NCBI RefSeq assembly: GCF_042453785.1
Contig: NC_091677.1
Location: 28,583,501-28,647,500 of the forward strand
DNA: 64,000 nucleotides
Direction: 5' to 3'
Origin: Malus domestica
Lineage: Eukaryota; Streptophyta; Magnoliopsida; Rosales; Rosaceae
Shown: piece after piece, positions 1 to 11,829 of the stretch
Layout: every line of letters starts with the position of its first letter
Numbering within the stretch: the first letter of the stretch is position 1
Position numbers and translations under genes: made by a program
Notes under the pieces: model-generated
The model's database searches: none
What the model saw: the letters and a program-made list of their open reading frames with translations, nothing else
Told to the model about the DNA's origin: nothing

Positions 1-1
1 T

Positions 2-400
2 CACACTCACACTCAGCAGTCCTCTCAAGCCCTTTTCGCCGCCGCAGTGGGAACTGGATTTGACTCCTCCAGTTATCAGAGAATGGTGGCATGGAGCAAT
101 GAAAACAGAGGACTTGATGGGGGCTTTGTATTCAACTCACACTCTCACTCATATGCTCAGCCTCGGCCTCACAATCATGGGGGTGATGGGAATCATGGGA
201 GTACCCTTCAGTCCAGTTTTACGCCATCAGTTTCCACTCGCGCTTGGCAGCAGCAGCACTCTTCAATCTTTGGAACCCGCTTCGGCACCTCTGACGGCAC
301 CTCGCCTGTCTTCTGCATACAAGGTGAGGAGGCTGAGAATGGTACTATTTCAGATCGACCGTCTTCCACTTCCTCTCTCAATTCAACCCGCCAGCTTTGA
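2..400 (+). CDS. CIN-class (class II) TCP transcription factor, 3' end only
   Basis: The frame is open from the left edge to TGA at 398-400 and gives about 132 residues without the DNA-binding TCP domain, which must lie outside the window. What is seen is a low-complexity tail rich in His, Gly, Ser and Gln, a LQSSFTPSVSTRAW block, and a final IQGEEAENG...SDRPSSTSS block. CIN-type TCP proteins of the TCP2/TCP4 group end in very similar blocks (LQS..TPS.RAW, then IQG.EEE...SDKPSS). These proteins are nuclear regulators of leaf cell proliferation and differentiation, and many are miR319 targets; the miR319 site would be upstream of this window. The closing residues after DRPSSTSS differ from the usual ending, so the copy may be divergent. 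Family assignment is fairly secure; the exact subgroup (TCP2-like) is an inference. Confidence 0.72.
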   Translation, partial: HTHTQQSSQALFAAAVGTGFDSSSYQRMVAWSNENRGLDGGFVFNSHSHSYAQPRPHNHGGDGNHGSTLQSSFTPSVSTRAWQQQHSSIFGTRFGTSDGTSPVFCIQGEEAENGTISDRPSSTSSLNSTRQL

Positions 401-1974
401 ACATCATCCATCTTCATTTTCTACTAGGTAAGCCATTCCTTTGAGTTTCCAAAATTTGACATTCAGTTTAGCTTTTTGTTTCAGTTACCAAACGAGTTTT
501 CAGTTTTATCAAACCGCCCCATATCAAATTCAAACTGTTGGCTGGATTATTCATACAGTTTCTGTTTGCTACTTTAATTAGTTACTAAGCATGTTCGCAG
601 AAAAGTAATAACATCACATTGTTTTTCATTTTTGTGTAGATTTTGCAGATTCTACGTAGTTAAGAAAGATTAAGTCCAACTGAATGGTCTGCCGAGGAAA
701 AGCAAAGGAAAGAACAGTAACTGGTTTGAGTTTCAAACATTCTTTTCTTCTTTGTTTATTTAGGTGGGGCAGATTCGTTTGGCTCAGTTTTTTTTCTTTA
801 TATTATGTTTTCGAATACTTGTGGTAACCGTGACACATGGTTAACGAGGATGTTTCCGTACGTCATGGTTATGTTACTGCTTATGATCCTGTAGAAATTC
901 CCTTGTACTTTAATTTGGTTCAACTGTTCTATAACAGCAAAGTTGTTTCGTTCTTTTCTCGGTTTTTTTCCACATCAAGGGAAGCACTAGTTAGTCAATG
1001 GCTTGCTTCATCCTCATCTGTTGTGGAAACTGGAAACAAGCTTCCTTCCACAACCAACCTAAGTACAATTTATGTATGTAATACGTATACATCTACGTAC
1101 ATACATGGAGTATTTGATTTGTGTAATCTTTCAATGAATTATTAGCACTTGAACCTTCACGTACGAGTCCCTCGAGAAATACTTGAACCTCCTCGAGTTT
1201 GCTCGATCCCCATCAAACTGTTGAAATTCCAACACTAACAAACAGGGACTGCAGTTCTTAACACTAAATTTGTAGTTAGATATGCATGCTCAAATTTCCC
1301 TTGAATGATCGATCTATAACACATTGCTTTCCTATTCTCAGCCTATTAATTTAATCCTTTACAAATACCATCGGGGTTTGTTAGATCCAGTTCAATTTAC
1401 CTGATATATGACAAATGGCTGAAGTACTCAGCGCAAACGAACGAAGAACAAAGTGTACGATGACACCGATGACTATCTTGGACTAGTAATAACAATTTCT
1501 ATTTTCCTTTTTTATGACAATTTATCTCGCCTGCTTTTTATTTATTTTTTACATGGGTGGATCCTTTGCCAATAAGTATATGCTTGTAAATGTTTTCATC
1601 TTTTGTTTTCAGCAAGAAAATGCTTGTAATATGTTACTGTCCAAACGGAATTAAATGAAAAAAAGGTGATAGCATTTTCAAAAAGCACATAACAGAATCG
1701 AAACTTTATTTGTTGGAGAATCAACTCAGTTCAGCACTCAACTAAAAGAATCCAATTTTGCTAAACACATTTTATGGTCAGAATTTTAGTCCAACCTTGA
1801 ATTTCAATCCCATTTTGTTAGAGCAACCTGCAAGTGGTGGATTGTTTTCGTGGATACAGACTTTGTCTATAAGCACTGCATCTTGGGTTCGAATACTCCC
1901 TCCTTCAGAAAATTAAGATAAATTTAATGTAAGTTATTACGTAGTTTGTCAAAATTTAGAGCAACCCAATTTTT
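401..1974 (+). other. TCP gene 3' untranslated/downstream region, possible 3' UTR intron
   Basis: No coding sequence is recognised. Just past the TCP stop there is a good 5' splice site (AG|GTAAGC, donor GT at 428-429) and a pyrimidine-rich acceptor ending TTTATTTAG at 762-763, so a 3' UTR intron of about 336 bp (428-763) is plausible but unproven. The rest is AT-rich without clear repeats. Confidence 0.35.
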
Positions 1975-3284
1975 TTCTGTGGAAAAAGGAAAGAATAATC
2001 AAAGAACACAATGTTTTATACACGGTTCGACAAAGAGGCCTACGTATTCTTATTCATAAGAACAACTTGAGAGCTCCCACAAATTTATATGAGTATAGGT
2101 ACAACGGCTAGCTAGCATATGCTACCTAATTTAATGTAAACAACTTCTAAGAGACGTCGCGCCAGCTTCCAAGGAGACTCCACACCTCTCATCTTTCAAG
2201 TAATATCCAACCGAGAAATAAACACTTCAGTAATTTCAACTCTCCCTATAAAACTGAAGCGAAGATGTCATTCGAGCCAAGCTTGGATAATATTTCTTGA
2301 AGTCTATTTGACAGCAAACCTTTGGTGAAAACATCAGCAGGGTTTTCATTTCATTGGTAGCAAACCGAGCAGTAACATTCCGTTTTTTGCTCTTCCAAGT
2401 TACTAAATTTCCTCCAACGAAAGTCCAATATCCGGTTGTTGATTTTCTATCAACTTTACATCCAGCCCAACTTGCATTAGTATATCCAACAATTTGGGTG
2501 TGATTATTCTTCTTCATTAAAACCCCTCTTCCTGGAGATCCCTTTAAATATTGAAAGGTTTTGATACACTGCTTGCATATGGCTTGTTCTTGATTGACCA
2601 TGCTCACTGCATAACTGCTATTAGGTCGTGTTAGTGAAACAAATCAACCAAGTGACCATTCTTTGGTACTGCCCAAGCCAATATCAGATAATAAGTCTCC
2701 ATCCAACCCAAGCTTCTTACTGCATCAGTTGGAACTGGTCCTGAGCCAAGCTTCCCAGTTTCTTGTAGTAGGTCTAGCACTTATTTTCTTTGATTCGGAA
2801 ATAAACCCTTGTTTGATAAGTAATCTCAATTCCAGGAAAGTATTTCAGAAACTCCAAATCTTTAATACAAAACTTCTTGTGTTGAAAGTACTTGAGATGT
2901 TTATCAACATATATCCCACTAATTGACCAAAAAAAAACATTTATCCCACTATTGTACATGAAACTTTTCTCTTAACAACGAAGAATCAACATTACTCCTT
3001 TTGAACCCTATATTTATGAGTGTTTAATTAAGTTGTATGAGTGTTTAATTAAGTTGTGCGCACCAAGCTCATGGTTACTGCTTGAGGTCGTAAAGAACCT
3101 TGTTTAACTTGCAAATCACACCTTCTAGAAATTCTTGTGGATATGTCCAGGCGGGAGATTCTTGTAAACCTCCCCAAAAATTCACTTTTAACATCCATTT
3201 AAAATAGTGGCCGATTGTGATTGACACCAATAGACAACATGAACATGATCCCAAGTCTCTACATTTAACATCGGTGCATTTCAA
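1975..3284 (-). pseudogene. Degenerate Ty1/copia fragment (pol 3' half plus LTR-like sequence)
   Basis: Three minus-strand stretches read in copia order. 3284-3075 ends in a VICKLNKVLYDLKQ remnant of the RT motif VCKL.KSLYGLKQ. 2959-2774 holds an IKDLEFLKYFPGIE remnant of the RT palm. 2607-2236 carries the RNase H region (YLKG.PGRG, YTNASWAG, DRKSTTGYWTFVGGNLVTWKSKK). Stops and frameshifts separate them and no gag, protease or integrase is present. Sequence at about 1980-2100 resembles the LTR piece with TGGTTCGGC-like and GCCTACGT motifs also seen in the copia LTR at 45100. The fragment is old and truncated. Confidence 0.75.
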
Positions 3285-3631
3285 GAATTTAACAAAATGT
3301 TAACCATTGGATTAATCTAATGACTTGTATCAATCCATGTAAGCAAAATTGTGTTGCACCATTTGCAAAATATCCTATTAACCAACGAAATAGTCTGTGG
3401 GGCATCATTATGCTAAAAATAATTAAGGGTGATTTTGTGAAAAATCAATAAAAAGTTACAATATTGACAATAGATCAACAATATTATGTTAATTATAAAT
3501 AGGTTAATCATGTATTGTAATATTTAAATGCATTTAAATTAAACAAAAATTACAAAATCTACCACTACAGCTAACACCCACTTCAACTAACACTCCCTTT
3601 CTTATAGTTTTATATTTGGAATAAGTCAATA
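3285..3631. other. AT-rich spacer, nothing recognised
   Basis: AT-rich sequence between the copia remnant and the tandem repeat. No reading frame, RNA gene or terminal repeat was seen. Confidence 0.4.
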
Positions 3632-4140
3632 TGGATCAAACATTGCAATACATTGTCTGTTTCTTGATTTTGTTTTTTTACATTTGGATTCATACACTGC
3701 GTTGCAACATCCGTTTACTAGTTTTGTTTTTTTCATCACTCACATGCCTCCTACATGTTCCTTTGTACATTTGGATTCAGACATTGCAATGCAGTGTCCG
3801 TGTCCTGGTTTTGTTTTTCACTTTTGGATTCAAACACTGCGTTGCAGTGTCCGTTTCTTGGTTTTATTTTTTCCATCACTCACACATCTCCAATAATTCA
3901 CACCTCAGTGACTCTTGATTTTTACATTTAGATTCAGACATTGTAATGCAGTGTCTGTTTCCTAGCTCTATTTTTTTAATTTAGATTCGGACATTGTAAT
4001 GCAGTGTCCGTTTCCCGATTTTGTTTTATTTATATTTTTACATTTAAATTCAGACGTTGCAATACAGTGTTTCCTGGTTCTGTTTTTTACATTTTGATTC
4101 AGACATTGCAATGCAATGTTCATTTCCTGGTTCCTTTTTT
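3632..4140. repeat. Imperfect tandem repeat, about eight copies of a 52-57 bp unit
   Basis: A unit built around ATTCAGACATTGCAATGCAG followed by TGTCCGTTTCCTGG and a T-rich tail recurs about eight times (cores near 3640, 3695, 3781, 3833, 3937, 3991, 4052 and 4102). Two spacings are longer because of short insertions beginning with CATCACTCACA. The core contains the palindrome CATTGCAATG. Copies alternate between CATTG(C/T)AAT and CACTGCGTTG variants, so they have diverged. Short frames across it are by-products of the repeat. Confidence 0.75.
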
Positions 4141-4617
4141 TTCAGTTGAATAGACTCCTCCATGTAAACGAAGGGCGAGAGAGTGATAGGATATACATGT
4201 TCTAACTATTTATAGGATTTAGATCATCTCATGATCAATTTTATAGGAATAGAAACGCAACGGCCGAAGCCTCTTCCCCCGCCTCTTTTTGCCCTCAACT
4301 CCTATTTATCCTTTGCACCCCCACACCCCTCCATTATTAACAAACTCCAAATTCGATTGCAAGTCATATGTGCTCGAAGTCTAATTTATTTGTTCACTAT
4401 CCCTTATTGTTTTAGCTTTTTATTTGTCATCTCTTTCTTCTTCATCATCTTTGAGATTTCTCTCTCCATAATTATGAAAAAAGATTTATGCAACCAAAAG
4501 ACATTGGTTTGCACGACCCCTCTCTTTGTTGTTTCGTTAACATCATCTAAGATTTTAAAGTCAAGGGACTTGCAATTGAGGGATGTGGTAGTGGTGAGGT
4601 TGATTTTGGAGAGGGTA
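4141..4617. other. Spacer, nothing recognised
   Basis: No convincing gene. A frame at 4231-4689 has no recognisable domain, and its hydrophobic run is encoded by T-rich sequence. Confidence 0.35.
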
Positions 4618-7026
4618 ATGACACACCCCAACCCGGAATGTCCACTTGGACACCGAATCAAGTTGTGCTGGCCGACACCTGGAGGGTGACGAAGTCATAA
4701 AGTGTAGTGTAGTAGAAAATGGATGTGAATAAATTTGAAACCTAAAAGTGCCTAATCAAAAGAGTGTGCTGGTGAGTGGGATTGAACCCTTTTCACACGT
4801 AATGTCAGAGCATAAGACAATATAGTAAATAGGATGAAGGTTATACCATTGAAGATAACCATCTGCTGAGATTTGCCAGAATCCTTGTTTACACATAAGC
4901 ACAGCTACTATACCTGTAGGGGTGAAAAACAAAGTTTAGTGGGTCAGAAAATAACGTTTTGTAAAAGCCTTTTAAAAAGCATTACAACCCCTCGCCGTAA
5001 AACCAATTATAGTTTCCAAAAATATACGTACTATGTACAATAAGAAAATACTTGTCGTGGCCTGCAAGGTCTCAAGAAATCAATAAGGCACAACTATTGT
5101 AAATAAGCACAAGGTGACCAATATCACATAATCTCGAAATAGTAAACACATTATAACGAATGCTCATCAACCTATGCTGACACACGAGTTCATACAGATA
5201 ATTTCTAAAACGAACAGGACTAGGTGTAATCAATGGGCTCTACTACTACGATCACGTGAAGGTTGGCACCGAATTGCGAGCACATACGAGTCGAAATTGC
5301 CTAGTGTAATCTATACGACAAGACTGGCACCTACTTGGATCCAAGGTGAATGAATGGTGCGGATGTGAACATATACGTGAAGGACTGGCCCTGGCCCTGG
5401 CTCTAGGGCAAATACTAACATTGAGGTGCAACAATGATGAATAGGTAGCATAAATATATTCATGCCATAACAATTCAATAATTCTAGTCAACAAGGTAAC
5501 TTACCTACGCATCCAGTATGATTATTTTAGATTTTCACAACAACACAACAATTCTTGTAACATTAATTAATCATAGCTATAAAATATAATAATGGTATCT
5601 CACGCATACCTATGGACCTTTAGGATTCAGAATAATTTCCTAAATTTCGTCATTTCGCTACTTCATGTAACTTTAGTCTAAGCAAGGCGTACATAGTAAA
5701 TTCTTTTCAAAGTATAACTGGAAACTATCAAGTATGCAAATACTTATAAAAAGAAATGACCCACTCACAGATACTTGTGAAGTCACATCCGTTCAAGCTA
5801 GGAAGCCGAAATCTCCGATAGTAATTGCACCTAAGCACATAAAGGGTCCAATTAATAAAACTCTATCCAAACGAATGAATTTGGGAAAACGGATGTCGGA
5901 AACGGGTGCGGGACGTCGAAATTAGCCTAGGGGGTCTCAGATGAAAACCCAAAAAAGCCAACCTGAAAAGTCAATGGTCAACTTTGACGGTCAAAGTCAA
6001 CGGTCAACGTTAACCGGGTCGGTATACAGGTCTAGGGTTTGGGTTGGACCGAGTTGGGCCTAAATGGGTTTGGGCTTGGTTGGGTCCTGGGCTTTGGCCT
6101 GCTAAGGTTTTGGGCTTGGGTCATCTAGGCTTAAGCCCAAGTTCACACAACCCAAAAGCCTGAGACCGAAAGGGTTTTGGGTCAAGGCCTTGGGCTTGAA
6201 AGCCTGACCCAATTGTTTTGGGTTTCAGAAAGAAAAATAATTAAATAAAAATAAAACTAGATAGGTTGGGTTTTAAGGATAATGGGCCTAAGGCTCGGGT
6301 TTGGCCCCACCCTAAGGGCCTGTCTTTAGGGTTTGGGCTCGAAGGCCCCTTTCTTCACGAGGGAGTAAGGCTGGAGCTTGGAAAGCTCCCATCGTGTTGA
6401 TCATCAACCCAAGAACTCGATTTCATTACCAAATCGAAGAGTGGGACAAAAGAAAGAGTCCCTTGCCTGAAGCTCGTTGTGAGACGGCTAGATTCGACCA
6501 AATCTTGAATCGAAAAACCTGAGGTTCGCTGGGACATTGCCGGGTTCTCCTGAGCTTCACAGAGGAGGAGGAACGAAATTATTCACACCGATGATGATGG
6601 TGGCGTTGAGATGTCGCTGGGGTGTCCTTGAGGGTGTACTGGTGTGTGGGTGTGAGAGGGCTCAGGAAAAAGGAGGTCTGAAAGTGAAAAGGAAAGTACT
6701 TGGGATAGAGAGACGAGAGAGAATTGAGAGTGACAGAGAGATGAGAGTGATAGAGAGCTAAGGGAAAAGTAGGACACGCGGCTAAATGGGAGAGGGGACC
6801 AGCAAGGATGGGTCCCACGAACATAGATAAAATGTACAATATTTAAAATATCCCTCAAGCTGCGTAGTTTCATAAAATCTTCGTTTTATCTCCAAACTGA
6901 AATCTGTTCACGCCTACACGTTCGTACTGTCGAGCACTACCAGGAAACGCTAAAAGAATATGTCATACATGTCTCTAACCAAAGGTCAACGAGAGTCAAA
7001 AACCTTGCCTCTAAGGGCATTTTTGT
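4618..7026 (+). mobile_element. Probable solo LTR or LTR-derived dispersed repeat (Ty3/gypsy type)
   Basis: The left edge reads TGACACACCCCAACCCGG, which resembles the start of large chromovirus-type plant LTRs. It is followed by about 2.4 kb without coding capacity that includes a GGGTTTGGGC/TTGGGCTT-rich stretch (about 6010-6350), repeated GTCAAAGTCAACGGTCAAC motifs (about 5970-6015) and a GAGA-rich block (about 6700-6765). No pol sequence accompanies it. The right end and a TSD could not be fixed, so the limits and orientation are tentative. Confidence 0.35.
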
Positions 7027-7667
7027 CCAATCACATTTTTGAAATTTATAAAATTGTAAATGTAGGGACGGGTTGTATAATAAGGTGAGGGACCTGCAAT
7101 TTGTGGTTGTGGTAGTGTTGGGGCTGATTTTGAGGTGGGGTTGAATTTAATTTGGAATTTGGGGAGTTGGTGGTTCGAGGTTGATAGCTTCGAAGTGAGA
7201 GAAAAAGAATAGTTGAGGTGAAAAGATGAAGGATAAGAGATTTTGGTCGTTGGATTTGTATCAATGGATGAGATACATCAGTCTGGAGGATCTCCACAAA
7301 ATTGATCTGAAGATGATCTAAATCCATATTTATAATAGCAAGCCCATATGGCATTTAGAGAGAGAGAGAGTGAGTGATATAATAGTCAAATTCTAACTAT
7401 TTATAATGACGTAAAGCCTATGTGGTATTCATCATTGACATATGCCTAATTAATAAAAATAAAAATATATCATTGATTAAGTCCAAAACAAAAATATGTC
7501 ATTGATATAGGGCAATAGTAAAATTTTTATTGACTTTTGGCTAAATTACCTAATAATTAAATAATATGGTGAACTTATACCAACGAAAATTTCATCGAGT
7601 AAAATTATAGTGCACGACGGCACGTCAGTTGGCCAATCAGGTATAAAATTAAAAAATAGTTAAAATA

Positions 7668-7704
7668 ATAAGGCTTCTTAAATTTACCATTCAAGAAGCC
7701 TTAT
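7668..7704. repeat. Short perfect inverted repeat (12-bp arms, 13-nt loop)
   Basis: ATAAGGCTTCTT at 7668-7679 pairs exactly with AAGAAGCCTTAT at 7693-7704. No gene context links it to a known RNA. It may be a by-product of a small transposon end. Confidence 0.5.
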
Positions 7705-7721
7705 ATTATCCTGGATTTGGA

Positions 7722-7943
7722 AGAACATTATTGAGCTTTAAGGATATTTGAGATAACAGTTATCATGTCGAAACCACAGAAGAGAATGGAGTGGATTATC
7801 TTTGCATAACTTCCTATGAACATGGACAAAAGCGTATTCTAGAGAAGATGAAATGTCTGCCGAATGGGTTGTACTCGATGGCCATTCGAGTCGTTGAAGT
7901 AAATAGCGTGGCTGGCCCTACCTTTGTGGGCTCACCATCCTGA
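7722..7943 (+). pseudogene. Copia polyprotein fragment (protease to GAG-pre-integrase region)
   Basis: One frame gives RTLLSFKDI, a TGA stop at 7749-7751, then DNSYHVETTEENGVDYLCI and CITSYEHGQKRILEKMKCLP before a terminal TGA. This ETxEENGxDYLCIT...KRIxEKxKCLPxGLY wording is typical of the segment between protease and integrase in plant copia elements. The internal TGA sits where an Arg codon would be expected, as from CGA. No LTR or other pol piece is next to it. The 5' LTR of the large gypsy element begins about 200 bp downstream. Confidence 0.7.
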
Positions 7944-8140
7944 TTATCTAGGGATGTCAATAGTTTGGTTTTGTGATGGAAATGCTATATCCATCTCCAT
8001 AACCAACAAAATTAACATTCATAATCACAAATTAACCATTGGGGATTATCCATAACATACCCATTAGGTAACAGATTCCTCATCGGTTAACAGTTACATC
8101 CATCTTCATCAATACCAAAAATATATATTCGTTTAATTGG

Positions 8141-9069
8141 TGTGGAACCAAAAATATTCACCAGGCGACACGTGGACTTTTGAACGAAAGATGACAAAAA
8201 TACCCTTGAGGCATACCGGGATTCCTACGCGCAAATAGTGGGTAATCATCCTCAACCAATTCAAAAATACTCCAGAAGAGGTAACTAATTCCAAATTATC
8301 TTATTTTAGGTAATTATTTCCAAAACTTAATTTCCCTAATATATTATTTAGTTAATTAATTATCTAAATAATATATTCTTCCCATATCTCCTAAAATCAT
8401 CCCTTAATTACCAATTTGAAACATCCACTCAAACCTAAAAAATGGCATAGGGCCGGCTACCCCATTCAAAATCTATTCCATCACCTTTTTTCTACCTTTT
8501 CCACCTTTCTTTCCCTTTTAAATTAGCCAATCAATACCATAAATAATAAAATATCTCCTTTCATATTTAATTAGCCAATTAATTGGCTAATTAAACCAAA
8601 AATAAAACCCAAAACTCCCATCTAGGAGCCGGCCACATTCCCTCTCTTTTTCCTTATCTTTTCATATTTCCTCCACTTCATTAGCCAAATAATGATAACC
8701 ATTCAATTTAGTAACTTCCCATTTATTTCTATAATATTTTATTAGCCAATAAAGTGGCTAATAAAACCAAAAATTCACCCAAAAGCACACAAAGGGGCCG
8801 GCCCTTTTCTTGAAAATGTGGACCAATTTGGTCCTATAAATAGTCACCCATTTCTACCAAACACTCATTCCAAACCTCTTGCAAAAATTCCAAAACACTC
8901 TAAACACTATTTCTCTCTAAATTTCTAACTTTGGCATCGGAGGTTCTTCGGCCAAAGCCCCCCCCCATTCATCGTGGGCGCGTGAGGCTTTTGGCCTTAA
9001 CCTAAGGTGCTAGTTGTTTTGTAGGTGCAAAATCGTCCAAGATCGAAGAGGAGAAAATTTGCATCCACA
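8141..9069 (+). repeat. 5' LTR of the Tat element
   Basis: 929 bp, starting TGTGGAACCA and ending GCATCCACA, with 6-bp terminal inverted repeats TGTGGA/TCCACA. It contains a TATA motif and a run of nine C near 8958 (eight in the 3' copy). The internal sequence right after it (ATTTGTGCTTTCATTGAGAG) occupies the primer-binding position, but it is not the usual initiator-Met site and I could not assign the primer tRNA. Confidence 0.93.
8835..8843 (+). promoter_or_regulatory. TATA box in the Tat 5' LTR
   Basis: CCTATAAATAG lies about 230 bp before the LTR end, a normal position for the U3/R boundary. The same motif recurs in the 3' LTR at 20401-20409. Confidence 0.6.
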
Positions 9070-9233
9070 AATTTGTGCTTTCATTGAGAGTTGTAATCCA
9101 TACTCGTAGAAGACTCTCGTACAAAAAGGTTTTTTCTTTATTTTCTAGTCTATTTGAATATTTTTCATACGTTCTTATTATTAGAATTTTTTACTTGCAA
9201 AGGTTCTTTGATAAAACGTATAAGAAAAATATA

Positions 9234-10094
9234 ATGACTAGAAATTTAGAAAATTCCGCAAGTAAAAATTCTAGTATTCAAGAAATGGGACTACGGAGAT
9301 CCATGAGGCAAAATGCGACAAGAAGGGGAGCGGCATCATCACCACGAGCTTCCACCATGGGAACCACCGTGATGGCTACCTCGGTAGCCACCCGCGACGA
9401 GGTCCATGGTGCCTTCACCACAGCCACCATGGGAACCACCGCGGGGGCTACTTCGGTAACCGCTCGTGGCGAGGTCCATGGAGCCTTCACCACGGCCGCC
9501 ATGGGAACCACCACGGTGGCTACTTCGGTAGCCGCTCGTGGCGAGGTCTATGGAGCCTTCACCACGGCCGCCATGGGAACCACCACGGTGGCTACTTCGG
9601 TAGCCACTCATGGCGAGGTCCATGGAGCCTTCACCACGGCCCGAGTCGTGCCATCCAAGTTTACGTGGACCAAAGCCCAAGCCTCACATTCACATGCACC
9701 GCGCATTAAGCAGCCTGCTCCCGTGATCCAGCCTGCTCTTGTAGCCCAGCCTGTTCCCGTGATCCAGCCTGTTCTTGTAGCCCAGCCTGCTCCAACGATC
9801 CAGCCTGCCCCAGTGATCCAGCCTGCCCCCGCAGCCCAGCCTGTTTTCATGGTTTCCCAAGCTGCCCAAGTCCGCCCGAGACAATCTCAACCATCCGGAC
9901 CAATCATCGAGGCTGAGGCGTTTTCACCACATTTCTCTGCAGATTTGACATTCCCCAACTCAAATCTCGCACTTGGAGTCAACCACCCTTTCATTGTTCA
10001 AGTAGGTGCATTCCATCCAAGTTCTTCCAATCTGAATGGCGAACAAAACTTGTCCCGACAAGTCATAAAATTGACGAGCGCCCTTGCACAATAA
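9234..10094 (+). CDS. N-terminal gag-like ORF of the Tat element with 24-residue repeats
   Basis: ATG at 9234 opens a frame of about 286 codons to TAA at 10092-10094. Residues roughly 41-136 are four copies of a 24-residue unit (TMGTT.VATSVA.....VHGAFTTA), seen in DNA as four 72-bp repeats at 9354-9641. A Pro/Gln-rich tract of P(V/L)(I/V).QP units follows (about 9714-9850). The segment after that (LTFPNSNLALGVNHPF...QNLSRQVIKLTS) is shared with the related element at 40464-40700. It lies in a different frame from gag proper and is separated from it by about 450 bp with stops, so the two were probably one ORF before frameshifting. Function beyond being part of gag is unknown. Confidence 0.6.
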   Translation: MTRNLENSASKNSSIQEMGLRRSMRQNATRRGAASSPRASTMGTTVMATSVATRDEVHGAFTTATMGTTAGATSVTARGEVHGAFTTAAMGTTTVATSVAARGEVYGAFTTAAMGTTTVATSVATHGEVHGAFTTARVVPSKFTWTKAQASHSHAPRIKQPAPVIQPALVAQPVPVIQPVLVAQPAPTIQPAPVIQPAPAAQPVFMVSQAAQVRPRQSQPSGPIIEAEAFSPHFSADLTFPNSNLALGVNHPFIVQVGAFHPSSSNLNGEQNLSRQVIKLTSALAQ

Positions 10095-10548
10095 ACCACC
10101 TTGGTGAATCAACTTTTACAACGCACTGAGATGCATCGCGCTCACGATGAAGTTTCCCGGAGTAGAACAAGGGTAGACAAGGAGCTTTTTAAACAGCGTC
10201 CTGGAAAGCAGCCATTCAACCCATCACAAGTGGAGCATTCAGACAGTGCACTCTCGATTGGGCCCCCGAAATAGCGTATACTCCCGTCTTAGCGCGCGGA
10301 GGAGCGTGCACTCTCGGTTAGGCCCACGAGCAAGTATACATTCACGGTTGGGGCCATGCTTTGATAATCAACATGGGCAACCTTCCAGGCAAAGCATTCA
10401 TTCGCGATTAGGCTCATAAGGAATATCCTCCACATCACATCGGAGCAGGTAGCCTGACAAACGGAAGGAAACGATCGTTCAATCTGGCTCTAGTTCAACC
10501 CGTAGCCTGCAAAGAAATCCCTCGCCTGCTAGGAATCTATCTCATCCA

Positions 10549-11829
10549 TTGCAGCCACAGCGTAGACGAGCCGAGCGAGAAGAAGAGCAGCCTAGACCGG
10601 TAGAAAAAGACCAAGGGCAGCCAAAAGCTCCGCTACCCCAACAAAAGCAAATCCAAGAAGAGGTAGAAAGGCTTTTCAATGAACGGATGCGTGATTTTCG
10701 GCGCAACGAAATGGTTGATGAGGCACTAAGGCGAAATATGACCAACATGAGCAGGTCACCTTTCGCGGATGAGATCGAGCAGGCAGAGCCTCCGCGCAAG
10801 TTTAGCATGCCACACTTCACATCTTTCAAAGGAGATGGGGATCCCGAAAGACACTTGAAGCATTACCGAAATGCGATGGTCCTTTATCGGAATAATGACG
10901 CCCTTATGTGCAAAATATTCGCCACTACTTTACAAGGCGAGGCGCAAGATTGGTTTCATACCTTGCCGGCACGATCCATCCAGAATTTTGATGATCTTTC
11001 CTTGGTCTTCACCAAAGAATACTCATCTTATCGATCGATCAAGAAGAAGTCCGATCACCTGTTCAACGTAAAGAAAAACCCAAAAGAGTCGCTTCGCGAT
11101 TACGTGAAGAGATTCAAAGCAGAGAAGGTGAAGATCGTCGGATGCGACAACTCGATAGCAAGTGCAGCCTTCCAAAAAGGACTACCAGCGGACCACCCAC
11201 TGTTTGGAGAAATGATCATGAAAGAAGACCTAACTCTAGCAGATTCCTTTGCTCTGGCAGAAAAGCATGCGCTTTGGGACGAGGCTCGACAAGCAGAAAA
11301 GGCTCCCGAACAACCTCGAAAAGAGTTGGTAGCTGCTCAAAAGAAGGATGAAAAACAACCCAACAAGGGCAGGCAGGAGTTCAAGCGCAGGGACCGACCC
11401 ACGACCAAAGAAGGCCCGATGACCAACAACTATTCTAAGTTCTCAATTCCGATTCATCAAATCCTTCGTGACGTCAAGAATGAACCATGGTTCAAGTTGC
11501 CGAAGCAGTCAAAAGGAGATACTTCCAAGTTGGACCACACTAAGTATTGTGCATTCCACCGAGGTCCCGGTCACACAACCAACGATTGCTACACTTGGAA
11601 GAACTACCTAGAGAAACTCGTGAAAGAAGGCAAAGTCAATAGATATTTGGACAAGCCAGCTGAGCAGCCAAAAAGGAATGCAGACGGAGATGATGAGCCA
11701 CCAACTAAGACGATTCGAATCAATGGCATTTTCGCTGAGTCCGAGCACTTAGGGGCTACTAATAACTCCAAAAAGAGGAAGATCCAGCAGGCCTTACTAA
11801 TCTCACAAGTTCATGCAGTCGATACCTAA
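10549..11829 (+). pseudogene. Gag polyprotein segment of the Tat element
   Basis: 426 open codons. The retrotransposon gag domain covers roughly residues 85-245 (FTSFKGDGDPERHLKHY, then LQGEAQDWFHTLP, FTKEYSSYRSIKKKSDHL, LRDYVKRFKAEK). A Tat-type CHHC-like knuckle lies near residue 340 (YCAFHRGPGHTTNDC). Gag forms the virus-like particle that packages element RNA. The frame ends at TAA 11827-11829, in phase with the protease that follows, so this is a nonsense break in an ancestral gag-pro-pol frame rather than a natural end; the codon fits CAA changed to TAA. Residues before about 85 are charged and Gln-rich. Confidence 0.85.

Noticed and set aside
1815..1910. Possible SINE or tRNA piece with GGTTCGAATAC
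   Set aside because: A box B-like word is present but no clear box A, tail or TSD was found.
3632..4140. CRISPR-like array
   Set aside because: Repeats are imperfect and contiguous without unique spacers, in a plant genome; it is a minisatellite.
4231..4689. 152-codon ORF as a gene
   Set aside because: No recognisable domain, composition follows T-rich DNA, and its end overlaps the LTR-like repeat at 4618.
6537..6873. Overlapping short ORFs near 6540-6870
   Set aside because: They run through a GAGA-rich stretch of a probable LTR and have no domain.
9278..9890. Gly/Ser- or Trp/Gly-repeat frames on the minus strand
   Set aside because: Reverse reading of the 72-bp and Pro/Gln repeats in the gag ORF.
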